Of a stretch of 64,000 nucleotides of DNA, positions 13,040 to 24,067 are shown in pieces. A program made the position numbers and the translations under genes. Source of the stretch: Thuidium tamariscinum. Lineage: Eukaryota > Streptophyta > Bryopsida > Hypnales > Thuidiaceae. The notes under the pieces were generated by a model that had not been told where the DNA came from, did not search any database, and saw only the letters and a program-made list of their open reading frames with translations. The DNA lies in assembly GCA_947034885.2 (NCBI GenBank), contig OX344753.2, positions 2,170,001 to 2,234,000 of the forward strand, written 5' to 3'. Each line of letters opens with the position of its first letter. The stretch's first letter is position 1.

Positions 13040-13162
13040 GCAGTAGAGGTCCGGATTCCATACCTATAGATCCGTTTTCCAAACCTGTAGGTCCGGTCTC
13101 CCAAGCAGCAGCTTCGGAGTGGGGACGGTAGGACGGTAGGGCGGTAGGGCGGTAGGGCCAGG
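13040..13162 (+). repeat. Short tandem repeats upstream of the F-box gene
   Basis: Three imperfect units of about 23 bases, each containing TAG(A)GGTCCG or TAGATCCG followed by TTCC/TCCC, lie at about 13043-13103. They are followed by an 8-base repeat (ACGGTAGG twice, GCGGTAGG three times) at about 13124-13162. This marks the shift from AT-rich repeat DNA to the GC-richer gene region. Confidence 0.5.
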
Positions 13163-13945
13163 CGGTGATGAAGGAACGCCATCTGTGGTGCAGCAGTACC
13201 GAAACATCCCTTTTCTTCCTTTCTTTACGTCGCCTGACTGTTCCTCTACGGATTCAATTCTCCTGCCATGGATCTGGCTATGGAGTGAGACGAGATTGCT
13301 CACAACAGGAAGAAGTCGAGGAAGAAGAAGGAGGAGGAGGAGGAGGAGGAGCTCGGCGCCGAACGGACTTCCCTCTCATCAGTTCCTGGAGAGTTCGAGA
13401 CGTGGAGCTTGCGCAACTATTAGGGTTGCAAACTTCATCATGACGCCCTTCAAATGATGGGAGAGGTCGTCGTTTGCGACTCGATCGCCATCGCTGCGTG
13501 GTTGTGAGGGTGCGTGCTTCCGAGATCAGATTGTATTTTCGAATTCCGATTCGATTCGATTCTTTGAATTTTTTTCGGTTTGTTTCCGACGGGGGGAGGG
13601 GTTGCGCTCAGAGAGTCGATTTTGTGTAGCAGGATTGATTTATTATGCACAGGCTTATTGATAGCTTTAGCAACGTCAGTGTGAGACTATGTCGGTGCTG
13701 TGTCAGGGGCCGATGTGAATTTTTATTGGATTTCTTTGTTTTTTGATATTTTTGGGAAGCGGTTATGGTAGGAGGGTTGATAAACGGGATTGGATTTCTT
13801 TTGAATAACTATGAGCAGTCAGGGCTTACTGAAAGCTTGCGTGAGATGCCATGGGGTTAGCGGTTGCTGTAGATCATGCATACGTGTATTTCATTTTTTT
13901 CTGGTGATGTGTAATTGGAGAAGTCAGGGGGAAGTCGGAGCGAAG
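13163..13945 (+). promoter_or_regulatory. Probable promoter and 5' leader of the F-box gene
   Basis: GC-richer, partly purine-biased DNA with a GAGGAGGAGG run at about 13317-13350. ORFs on both strands here (for example 13165-13443) depend on this simple repeat and look spurious. TTAGGGTTGCAAAC at about 13420 contains a telo-box-like core. An upstream in-frame ATG at 13811 opens the same frame as the F-box start; its extra 45 residues lack resemblance to F-box proteins. No TATA box can be assigned with confidence. Confidence 0.4.
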
Positions 13946-16593
13946 ATGGAGGTGATCTGTGGCGACGGGATGGACGGGCGAGAGGACCTGATGAGGAAGC
14001 TGGACGATGAAATGGCGATTCATGTGTTCCAGTATTTGGACACGACGCGCGACATCGCCAACGCCAGCTGCGTCTCGCGTTCATGGCGTAGTTTTGGTCC
14101 GTGGTGTTAATCTCTTTCTCTCTTTGTCTCTGTCTGTTTACGTTCTTATTCTGACTGAGGACATGCTGCCTTGTGAGATCGCTGGATTCGGGATTGGTGT
14201 GACGTTTGAATTTCGAAAGGAATCTCTCTGACTTTCTATTTGGCGAGCTCTTAGTTTCTGACGCAGCTGTGATCTTAACCCTTACAAGACCAAGAAACCC
14301 AAATTGGGTCCCTTGTTTACTTTCGAAGTTTGAGTAGGTCATATGGAGAATTTCATTTATTTATCTATTGACCAACTCATGGAATGTTCTTTGCTGGTTC
14401 TCGTGAATTAGATATGACCCCATCTAAATTATAAGTTTCACAATTGAATTGTTAATCTTTAAACTTGGTCTTTCAGGGTTACAGCTTGGTGAATTCCCAA
14501 GCTGTTGTATCTGAGGTAGAGATGGTCACTCGAATTTTTCATAGGTGAAAATGCTACAGGTTTTATTCAATGGTAAAGTTCAGGTCTGAATTCTGGAGTG
14601 ATTGAACTCTTTATGGCATACTTGGAGTTTGTGCCATGTTAATCAAGATCAGTACTCTGGTTAGCAAGAGAATGTTATGAGATTAGAGCATCTCGTTTTA
14701 ATTTAGAGAAGGTTCAGTTGACATGTTCTTACAACTCTGACTATTGTTTTGATGCACAGTTTTGGAAGGCCAGCTATGGAAAAGGCTCTGTGTGAAGGAG
14801 TTTCCTGAAGTGAAGGTTTTCGAGGACGTCAGGGAAACTGTCTTAACGAGGGACCAACAAGCAGCTGGCTCTAGTGGCTCATCATTTAAACAAAGCCTGG
14901 ATAGGGAAGAGCGTATTTACCGACACCTTTTTCAAGAACTGAAGGATGATCCCATGCTTGAAAAAAGTTGTATTCGTGAGGCTGTCAGTGCTTCCAGTAC
15001 TGACAATTATCCTGAGGAGAGTATTGTCCAGACCTTATATCCCCGGCCTCGTTATTCCGATGAGCAAACTCCATCCTATTGGTCAAGTACTGGTCAGAGA
15101 GATGTGAATTGTCCCGAGACCCTCACCTACCTTCTGATGTCACCCCTCTGTGTGGTTCACGGAGTGTGCATTCGGCCTTTCCAAGGTACTTCCAAACCTC
15201 TCACTCGGTATTCTTGTTTTGGCTATTATTTGTATTGAAGGTCTGCGTTGATGATCGCGTGGATTAATTTCCTTGACGGCAAAAGTTGGAAGTCTTGCGC
15301 TCGTATGAGCTGCGTTTCCCCTTAACTACGGCAATACATTTTAAACATTTTTTCTTGGGCATCTATTCTATGCCCCGCTGAAAGAATGTTTCCTCTCGTC
15401 TATTTTGCAGCTTTTTTCCAACCTGAGCATCCCATATATTCAGCTATGCATGTGCGCATTCGTCTTGGCCATGCAATCAAGTCAGCAAGGACTGATCGCG
15501 ATTCTGCAAATAGGAAAGACTACGTGTGGACATATGAATCAGAGAAATTTCCCATGGAACAGGTTCTTGATTGCTAGTCTTATGTGCATCTGACTGGAAT
15601 TTTATTGGGATCATTTTCTGTTGGTTTTGTGTAGAGATTGTTAACACGTTAAGGGATGGTGTATTTTTAGCTTGTTCTAGTAAGTGAAAGCTGGATGTTG
15701 TTTTAGAATATTTTGAGCTCATCCCGGTTTTCTTGGCGATGGTATAAAGGTGGACTCTGTTCAATTATTCAAGTTGCCACGACCCGTTTTGTGTATTGGA
15801 GGTGTTCTTCAAGTGGAGCTGCTGGGTCGCGTGCAGACTCAACAGATCGATCAACTTTACTATATCTGGTAATTGTGCATCTAATTTTAGTTTCTCCATT
15901 GTCTTTGGAGCTTTCTTTTGCAGTTTTCGTGGTCATGTGTTCCATTAGGTAAATAAAATGAGCACCTCGTACACCGTGGTTCAGGCTTGTGATAAACTCA
16001 ATCTTGGCTCATTTCAGTAGCTCCTGGTTCCTTTACTGCCGGTATGCCTTCATGAGTGTATTGACTCTGATTTTATGAGCTTTTTAATAGTTTTCTGGGC
16101 CTTTTTTTTAGATTCGTCTATGCACATTAGTGACTATCAGCAGTGTAAATTTTTACGTTCATTCTTTTTGGCACTTATTCACACCCATCTTTGTGGTGTT
16201 TCCTACAGCATTTGTCATGTGAGTGTGGTGGGACGTCCACTATCCGATTTCAAAGTAGGTCATCTTCCTGGAGACCAGAGTAAATTTTGGCTCGAATATA
16301 TAGGGAGATATAAGGAGAACCAGATTGGTGATGATGGGACCAACAAACTTCTGGTACCCGAAGGAGAGGTAGCGACGGGGACGTGGATGTCGTTTGCTGA
16401 ACGTATTAGGCAGCTAAGAGCCAGCCGAATTCTACGTCGGAACCCGTTACTCTTGAATAATTACTTGGGAAATATTACAGTGACGAACTTACTCTTGGAT
16501 CAGGTGGATCCCGATGACTCATCTAGCGACGAAGAAGTTGACATGGAAGACGCAGAAGAGGAAGCTGACGAAGAAGAAGGTGCTCCTTTGTAG
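13946..16593 (+). CDS. F-box protein, At4g00755-like
   Basis: Five exons fit in phase with GT-AG introns: 13946-14096, 14760-15185, 15411-15562, 15750-15868, 16209-16593, giving 410 aa. The F-box is at about residues 17-60 (LDDEMAIHVFQYL... SCVSRSWRSF, then VLEGQLWKRLC across the first intron). The rest matches the plant F-box family of Arabidopsis At4g00755: YWSSTGQ, then LTYLL, VHGVCIRPF, FKLPRPVLCIGGVLQVELLGR and VSVVGRPL. The C-terminus is strongly acidic (SSSDEEVDMEDAEEE). F-box proteins are substrate adaptors of SCF ubiquitin ligases through SKP1; the substrate is unknown. I start at 13946 because the F-box follows closely; ATG 13811 is in frame upstream. Intron 1 holds a small MITE (14275-14482). 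Confidence 0.88.
14275..14482. mobile_element. Small TTAA-type MITE in intron 1 of the F-box gene
   Basis: The left end TTAACCCTTACAAGACCAAG and the reverse complement of the right end, GTAACCCTGAAAGACCAAG, form an imperfect terminal inverted repeat. TTAA is intact on the left and reads TTAC on the right. About 208 bases, inside intron 1 and away from both splice sites, so it should not disrupt the protein. Confidence 0.55.
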
Positions 16594-17243
16594 TGAAATT
16601 GGGGTTTGACAGGCTTTGTAGGACTTGAGCGCATCACCAACAGTGCAGATCTGTTATGATCGCCCACTTGGTGAATTTCAAATTCTGATGATTTTGGTAG
16701 TGCAGTGTGACTGTCAAAATAGCTAGACTGGAGCTCTTGATGCTGTTTCTGTTGTTTTCGTGCTTCAACGGTAGAGAAGGATTGTAAAAATTTGCAGTTT
16801 TGTTCACAGAGGAGGTTGTAGGTTTGATACTCAGTATTTTCCTTCATATACTCTACACTGATTGTATTGATACTTTAGTTAGATTTCTCAGTTTCAGTTT
16901 TTACAGTAGGCTTTTAGGTTGGCGTGGACCGTTGCATCCATGTGCTATGAGTGGCCAGGAGGTTATTTTCACTTACATGTGACATTGAAAGCGATCGGAC
17001 CTACAACCTTCATCTTATTTATTGTTGATGATCCGGAAGTTGTTCTATGCCCTTGGGAACTTTCGATCAATGTCATTTATAGAACTCATTTCCATCTCTC
17101 AAGAGTACATGTACAGGTTGGGTCCAGAAACCTTATGAATTTTTGCATCCTGCTGAGATTGGGAGGCTTGTGTATGCTCAAAATTGAACGGAATTTCAAA
17201 TTTCAAATTGCATTGGAATCACATTGAAGTCTACTCTATCATC
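16594..17243 (+). other. 3' flank of the F-box gene
   Basis: Moderate GC falling to AT-rich; presumably 3'UTR and flank. The ORFs at 16800-16982 and 16919-17227 have no recognisable domain. I see no gene in it. Confidence 0.5.
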
Positions 17244-17387
17244 ATTAAAAATACATTTTTGTAATTGAAAACTTTTCAAAGAGTTTGATGTTTTCTATTT
17301 ACTATGTACTTTATGATTAAAAATACACATAGGTAATTGAAAACCATTCAAAGAGTTTGATGTTTTCTATATACTATGTACTATCTA
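17244..17387 (+). repeat. Tandem duplication, 2 x 72 bp
   Basis: Two adjacent copies with a 72-base period share ATTAAAAATACA, GTAATTGAAAAC and TCAAAGAGTTTGATG followed by TTTTCTAT and ACTATGTACT. The copies differ at several bases. Non-coding. Confidence 0.7.
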
Positions 17388-17779
17388 GTGTTGCCAACAC
17401 TTGTGAAAGTTACAACTTGTATTCAATGGTACATATGAGAAATAGAACCTTCACAATTGCTTTATAGACACTTGATGTCATGAAATTTGAATTGCTTGTT
17501 TGATTTCTTGCTTGTTCTTCATCTTATTGAAAAAAAATGTTTGACTATCTTTCAATAGTTTTCTATGAAATGGTAGATAGTTCCAAATTATAGTATGATT
17601 TGAAATTATTCATTTTTTACTTGTTATGAAGTTGAAGTGCACTTCATTATGATTCCAATACAATTTGTAGTTTCAAAATCATAACTAAAGTTTTTAGACC
17701 CAACATGTACGTACACTATCAAATATCATCTCTTAAAGTACATATGCACCAATTTGAACTTGGTTAATACTTCTCGTAT
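17388..17779. other. AT-rich intergenic DNA
   Basis: I see no gene or structured repeat in this stretch. Confidence 0.6.
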
Positions 17780-18496
17780 GGGTTGTTGCAAGAAACACTT
17801 ACTAGTTTTGTCTCAAAATGGCCTATTTCCATGAGTCCTGTGACTTTTGGAATAATAATTTTTTGAATAAAATAAAATATGGATAATTTGAAGAGCAATG
17901 AGAATATTATATCTTTTAAAATTCAGACCTAAGAAAATTTACTTCTAAAAGTTATGCACAAAAAAAGAACAATGGAAAATACAATGAAAATAGATCATTT
18001 TTCTTTTGATTTTTTAAAAATAGTAATTTTTTTTAATTAATAAAAATGTTTTTTCAACTTAAATATTCTTCTTTTCCAATAAATTTCATCTTCAAAAAAA
18101 ATATTTTGTGTTTTGTGCAAGTGTACCTTGGTAGTGTACTTTGAGCACATGTGGAAGTTGGACACTTTAATATTTTCAAAAAATATTTTTAGGGCTTGTG
18201 TAAATATACTAGAGGATCATGCATGACAATTTTCAACTCAAAATTTTCTTTTTTGGGTAAAAAATAGGACTAAAACTCTCCAAAATGGCCAAAGTAGACA
18301 CCCAATCAAAGGAAGTTTAAAAATAGTAAAATAATTTTTTAAAAATTGAAAAAATTACACATGTAAAAATTTTGTGTGCACCTTTATTTCAAATTTCAGG
18401 TCAAAAAAACAAAAGATGAAAAAGTTATGAGTAAAAAACTACCTAGTAAAGGTCAAGGGGACAAAAAAAAGGACAAGTATTTCTTGCAATCACCCC
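17780..18496. mobile_element. TIR element, family D copy 1
   Basis: The left end GGGTTGTTGCAAGAAACACT and the reverse complement of the right end, GGGGTGATTGCAAGAAATAC, form a terminal inverted repeat. The same ends bound 29444-30160. About 717 bp, AT-rich, no coding potential. Exact edges and any target-site duplication are uncertain. Distinct from the TTAA-ended elements. Confidence 0.6.
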
Positions 18497-18699
18497 TATA
18501 CATAGGTTATGAAGTACGTGGTGAACTTTGTTGAGTTACTTTTTATACATCTAGGTTGCTAATTCAATGTCAAAATTTGGATTTTCTATTGCCTACCGGT
18601 ATTCAAAGTATTTTTAGATGTACTTCCAATGATATAAATTTCAAGCTCTATTTATAATGATGATGGTTTTATCATAACACCTATTAATCCATAAATGTT
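18497..18699. other. AT-rich intergenic DNA
   Basis: I see nothing definable here; the stretch leads from the family D element into the dispersed repeat at 18700. Confidence 0.5.
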
Positions 18700-18905
18700 G
18701 ATATGGATATTTAGTGTTTGGATGATAGAGTATCTTTTTGTGGGGGACAAAAGTACAACTATTCATCTTTGGAATTTTGGTGGAAAAAGAAAGATCTTTT
18801 ATAATAATTTGACTTCCAATGAATGCTTTTGAACTTTTGTAAACCAATGATTCCCACAATATCAAAATGGATGATTTCTATTGTCACTAATCTGTTCTTT
18901 CAAGA
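18700..18905 (+). repeat. Dispersed repeat, direct copy near 33140-33312
   Basis: This stretch aligns with 33140-33312 in the same orientation. Shared landmarks in order are CAACTATTCA, CTTTGGAATTTTG, GACTTCCAATGA, TGATTCC and ATCAAAATGGATGAT. No coding potential; family unidentified. Confidence 0.6.
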
Positions 18906-19644
18906 TAAATGAAGGTTGACACCATATCTAATAACAAAGGTTGGCATTTTATGTCAATTAATTAATTTTTTTGTGGAAAAATAAGGTTTGGTGGTAATGA
19001 AAAAAAGAGCATATTGCAAGATTCTTTACTCAAATAATTAAAAAAAACTACTTAAATATTGTCACCTATTTTTTTGGCCTTGACTACTAGATGTGGAATT
19101 TTTGATATTTTAGTTTTAAATAAATTTAAAATTGCGTAAACCACGTGATTTTTGTACTATCTCAAACATTGTGATTTTTATCCAATTTCCATCCGTATTT
19201 CATCCATTTCATCTACTTTCATTCAATCTCTAATTCAATATTATTCAAAAGCCTACACATTCATGCAACCCAAATTATGGGTGTGTCACACTATTCAAGC
19301 TATCACACTATTCAAAATATTGTCTTCTTGCACAGCTCTCAGCAGTAAACTAGACAAGCTCGATCCTACAGCCACTTGACGTTCTCATGGCTGCAGCGTT
19401 CAGGGCTCGCGGATTCATGGCTTGCGCTTGCACTGGCACCATTGCTCTGAGTTTTCGAGCTCTTTTGAGCATGATCAATGCTAAGTTAAGTTATGTAGAA
19501 ATCACGTTTCTGAATCACAGTTAGAATTCAGCCGAATTTTCAATTCATTTGCAATCATGCATGCATGAGAGTGCAACGGCTTTAATTTGTAATTAAAAAG
19601 ATTGCTGTGAATAACATTGTGGAGCAATTTTTCTTAAACCACGG
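18906..19644. other. AT-rich intergenic DNA and upstream flank of the glycosyltransferase gene
   Basis: AT-rich to about 19370, then more mixed composition up to the start codon at 19645. The last 270 bases are the likely promoter/leader; no TATA box or telo-box is convincing. Confidence 0.45.
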
Positions 19645-22600
19645 ATGGCGATGGGAAGAAAGATCATGACCAGGCTACGGTGTCTATTGCCGCTGTTCTT
19701 CTTCTCGGCATGGATCATCTGGCAAACGGCGGAGTATCATTCGCAGGATTCACGAGAGTCGCACCGATTAGGGTTAGGCATTGCCCCTGAGTATTCGTTT
19801 CTGGCGTCTCTCCATGGCTTTCTTGTCAAGCATGTGAACAAGAATTCTATTTCTGGGGGGAATTCACCAGCTGTTGTCGATGAAGAAGGGGAGAGGGTTA
19901 GGAGGTCCGTAGTTGAAGCAGAGCGACCGACATTGCTTGTGTATGTGTACGAAATGCCAGCCAAGTTCACCACCGATCTTTTATGGTTGTTTCACGACTC
20001 CTTGGAGCAGACGGCGAATTTGACCTCGAATGGCAGCCCGGTGCATCGACTCATTGAACAGGTAGTGATTAGGCTGTGATTGATTGTCTTTGTTTCAACT
20101 GAAACCCTAATCCAACTTTCAAGGTTCTGAAATGGCCAATTGGTTGATCAGATTGTGAAAATAGTAGAATGTTGATGGGGCCAAATGTTATATCAACGGG
20201 GTGGGTGATGAATCTTGCATTTGATGGAAGAATTATACAAAAGGAACCCGCCATATGGTCCATGCCACGCCACGCTGAGGCGCTAAAAAAGGACATTTGG
20301 TCGGCAGCATTCTGTAGATTTTTGGCTGTTCTCGGATTTGATGGAGCCAGAGGAGAACCGGCTTGTAAGAAGTGTGCGGCGAGTCACCAACCAGGCCCAG
20401 GCAGACGTGTTTTACATCCCCTTCTTCACAACTATCCCGTTCTTTCTCTTGTCTAGGACTCAGAGCAGATTGCTATACAGGGTATGTTATTCGGCCAGCT
20501 TCTATAACAAAAATTTCTTATCCTTTGTGAGGGAGAGGATGCTATAAGCATTTTAACCAATATGTAGGAGTGTGCTTTCATTGGGAGATCAGTGTAGCGC
20601 TCACTGGAAAGATCACTTTGGGTTCAAGAGCCAAACTCTGTGTAGATTGAATTTTATTCTCGCTCAATGTCAGAGTGATTTCTTATACAATCATTCTATA
20701 TTTGGATTCCATAGCATCTTACGCTGACTGATAAATTAAAGAGTGATCGCTTAGTCTCTCTTGTTTTGCTCTGAGGATGATAGGTTTTCATTTTGGCAAG
20801 AATGTTGGACTGTGCTGATGACGCCACAGAATATCGTGTTGTTTGAGGACAGGAGGCCGTGAAGTGGATAACAGGCCAGACGGCGTGGCAGAGGTCTGGT
20901 GGACGGGATCATGTGCTGGCAGTGCATCATCCCTGGTCTATGAAATCTCATCGTCGTTTCTTGAAATCTGCCATTTGGCTGCTCCCTGATCTTGATTCCT
21001 CTGGAAACTGGTGATCACCTTTCGCTCCTTAGCAACTGTATTCTTAGAAAATGGCTAATGATATGATCACAATCCTGGAATACAACACACTCTAGCCTGT
21101 CTAATGACACTTTATTGAGGGGGAACAAATAGGATTCTTAAGTGGAAGTTGTCCAGTCAGATGTGTATTCAACATGACAGATTGGTGATGTTTTATTACA
21201 GGTACAACGAAGGAGAAGTTTCACTCGAGAAGGACGTGGTCATGCCTTACGTTGCGAATGTGGAGGCTTGTGACTCTAAATGCCTTGCAACCTCTAAACT
21301 GTTACGCAAGACGCTTCTTTTCTTTCGGGGCAGGATTGTTCGTGGTTCGGTACTGCTGCGTTTGAGTTTCTTCTCTCGAGTTTCTGGTCTTAAAGCTATG
21401 TCTGCTGATCGTATAGATTTACTCAGCATTCTTGTGACAGTTTCTGCTGAACCAATGTTATATTGAAGACAGGACCTGAAAGAAAACTATACACCAAATG
21501 AACATGTAGTGACTGCTACTAACAGGTTGATTTCATCCTGAAAAATTGTGCACGGTAAGCAAAACTGCTGGAAAGCAAGTAAACCACCAGCTAGTGCCCT
21601 GAAGGAGTCATTTGTGACAGGGTGGGAGGATTCGCGCACAGTTGGCAGCGGCGCTGCGGGACGAGAAAGAGGGAATTGTAATCCAAGAGGGTTCGAATGG
21701 CGAAGAGGGTAAAGCTGCGACGCAATTTGGAATGCGGAGGTATGATCTTCGGGTTACTTTCAACCAACCTTCGCTGCTTGCACGCTTTGTAATTGCACAT
21801 TCTCTGTATCTATTTTGCTGACAAATCTGGCTCGACAACTTTCACATTCATGTAAAGAACACGCGTCAAAGAAGTCATTTTTTCACCGATGCAGGGCAAT
21901 TAGAAGGGTTTGAGTGTGCAATCGAAACATAGAAACTTGTGCAATTTGTTGGATTACTGTACAGTAAGGCTTGTTTCATAATTGACCCTGTGATAAACCT
22001 GGGTATCGCAAGGGCTGTGTTTTGTCTTAGTCCGGCAGGAGATACGCCTTCATCAGCTCGCCTATTCGATGCGATTGTGAGCGGTTGCATTCCAGTTGTG
22101 GTCAGTGATGAACTGGAGCTTCCTTTCGAAGGGTTACTCGATTATCAACAGGTTCTTTTTTTTCTGCCGTACTATCCTTTCTTATGTGCTGATTACCATA
22201 CGCCGCATATAACATTACAGAGAACCCTGGGCTGCATGGGTTCGTGCACAGATTTAAGTGCAATGATCCCGGGAGCTTTAACTTCTACACGCTTTCTTTC
22301 TGTAGTGCTTAAAGCACCTTGTTACACATGCTCTAAATTTACATGATGAAGGAATCCCTGACACCGTTTGCAAAGTTGAGCTTGATTGAATAAGTGAGTT
22401 GCTCAAGCCCATGAGCCATTGTCTTCACAGGTATGCCAGAGCTTTAATTTTAGCTGATTGCCTCTGATTTGGCATGACATTGGTTTACTTCAAATGACTT
22501 GTAGTTGGCACTGTTCCCAGAAGGTGCCATACCTCTATCAAGGAAAAAGAATGTTAAGCAGTGTTCATATGACTTGCCAAAAGTGGGTGCGTTTTTGTAG

Positions 22601-22850
22601 TACAATTTGTCAAGAAAGCGACCATAACGTAAAATGCTTTCCTACTTCACATTTCTCGAATGAGATGAACGTGGCAATTTGGCAGATAGCCTTATTCGTA
22701 CCAGCAGCACAGGCTGTTCAGAAAGGATGGCTGGTAGCCCATCTACGAAACAAAACATCCCAGTCTATAGCAGCTATGCAGCATCAGCTTGCTCAAGTGA
22801 GTGAAGAGTCGACCCAGCATTTATTATTCCTCAATGCAATGTCATCTTAA
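19645..22850 (+). CDS. GT47 exostosin-family glycosyltransferase (ARAD-like), 3' end uncertain
   Basis: Seven exons fit in phase: 19645-20061, 20308-20481, 20853-21010, 21202-21349, 21621-21739, 22013-22151, 22686-22796. They encode 422 aa. Residues about 11-27 are a single hydrophobic segment after a basic start, as in type II Golgi enzymes. The exostosin domain follows: [15 protein letters not shown] (about 94-108), [36 protein letters not shown] and the sugar-nucleotide region [30 protein letters not shown] split between quotable parts at about 343-372. Plant GT47 enzymes of this clade act on cell wall glycans; ARAD1 is implicated in arabinan synthesis, but the substrate here is unknown. 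After residue 422 a good donor (GTGAGT at 22797) exists but I find no convincing last exon; reading through adds 17 residues to the stop at 22848-22850. Family members normally run longer, so the C-terminus is missing, unassigned or lost. Confidence 0.82.
20547..20700 (+). repeat. Dispersed repeat in intron 2 of the glycosyltransferase gene
   Basis: Aligns with 57890-58020 in the same orientation: AAGCATTTTAA, TATGTAGGA(A/G)TGTG, GGGAGAT, then TTTGGGTTCAAG, and further on a TTTCTTAT match. Both copies sit in introns of protein genes. Family unidentified; could be a SINE or a retroelement fragment. Confidence 0.55.
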
Positions 22851-24067
22851 CTTACAGAAGCATCAGTTTAGTATCACTCATCAGATAGGGAGACTTTGCA
22901 CAAGTATATACTGGATTGCACCATAAGGTCTTGCAGAAGAAGGCAATTTCAAAATCATGTTCCGAACTTCTACAAGCTTACGAGTGTATTATTAAGAGAG
23001 GAAAGATTACGTTAAATGTGTAATATTTATTAACAAATCAGCAAACTGTAGAGCATGAATCGCAAGGTATGACGCCCCTAATGTGGCAAAGTAGCACATC
23101 ACCGCAGCATTTTCTGAGATAGCCTCCAGGAGCATGTGTTACTTATCACCAGCTAGATGTAAGTTTCTTTCAATAGCTACTTCAAAAATACTGCATGCCA
23201 GCCCAGAACCTCCAAGTAATTCGTGTACAATCCAGTCAAAGGCCTAAGAAACTGGAAAGCATCAGTAATCCATGTCAAGTTACCGGTACTGAGATGAGTT
23301 AAATTTCTGCAGTTTGCAAGACACCTTCGATACGCAACTCCTGCACAATCACTGGGTCCTGAAGATCTGGTGTGGCGAATGGTATGTGACAGTTTCGATG
23401 TATGAAATCAGCTGCTTATTCGCTGAAAGTGCATATGGACTTCCAGACATTCAAACTGTCCTGATGGGTCATTAATAATTCTACAAATACTATATGGAGT
23501 TCATGTGTTCACCCAGAGGAACCATAGATCTGGTGTTCTGACAAGCGTCATCGATGACTTCAGGTGGCCGGAAAGCTGCAGAGTGTGAGACTCCACATAC
23601 ACCGGTCGCACAGGCTTGTGCAGGGTGCTTTAAATACATGCAGCTGTCATTGCACGCAAGCTGATTCATCAGGAAGTCACTTCTGAGTGCGATCGCAACC
23701 TTGATGCCAAACACCTCCGAAAGGTGAAAGTATAAGGGTGAGGATGATCAAATGTCAACACGGGGTTTCAAATTAGAGTTGCATGAAGAAAGTGGTGAGA
23801 CAGATAATGATACGCAAAACCCAGCAATGAAGGCCAGTATACTTAGGCAGGCAACAGAAGGACAAAAATCTTCAATCCAAAGAAATGCCACAGCGCATCA
23901 AATATGCCGAAATCAACACTCTAGCAACATCTGCTCGTCAGAAACTACATAGTGTGGCATAAACCAGGCACAACTTGAAAACCTCAAGATGCGATTGGCA
24001 TACGTAAATAAGCCCAACTTCATATTCAATGCTACACCAGTGGGCTGCCATGAGTAGCTCTTGTTCC
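22851..24067. other. Convergent intergenic region between the glycosyltransferase and eS28 genes
   Basis: About 1.2 kb of mixed base composition, less AT-rich than the repeat deserts. It should contain the 3' ends of both flanking transcripts and perhaps the missing terminal exon of the glycosyltransferase. ORFs at 23490-23714 (-) and 23752-23952 (+) have no recognisable domain and I do not call them. Confidence 0.4.

Noticed and set aside
13165-13457. Overlapping ORFs upstream of the F-box gene
   Set aside because: Their length depends on a GAGGAGG simple repeat (poly-Glu/Gly or poly-Arg in different frames) and no domain is visible.
23490-23952. Small genes between the glycosyltransferase and RPS28
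   Set aside because: Frames of 66-74 codons with no recognised domain; more likely untranslated or intergenic sequence.
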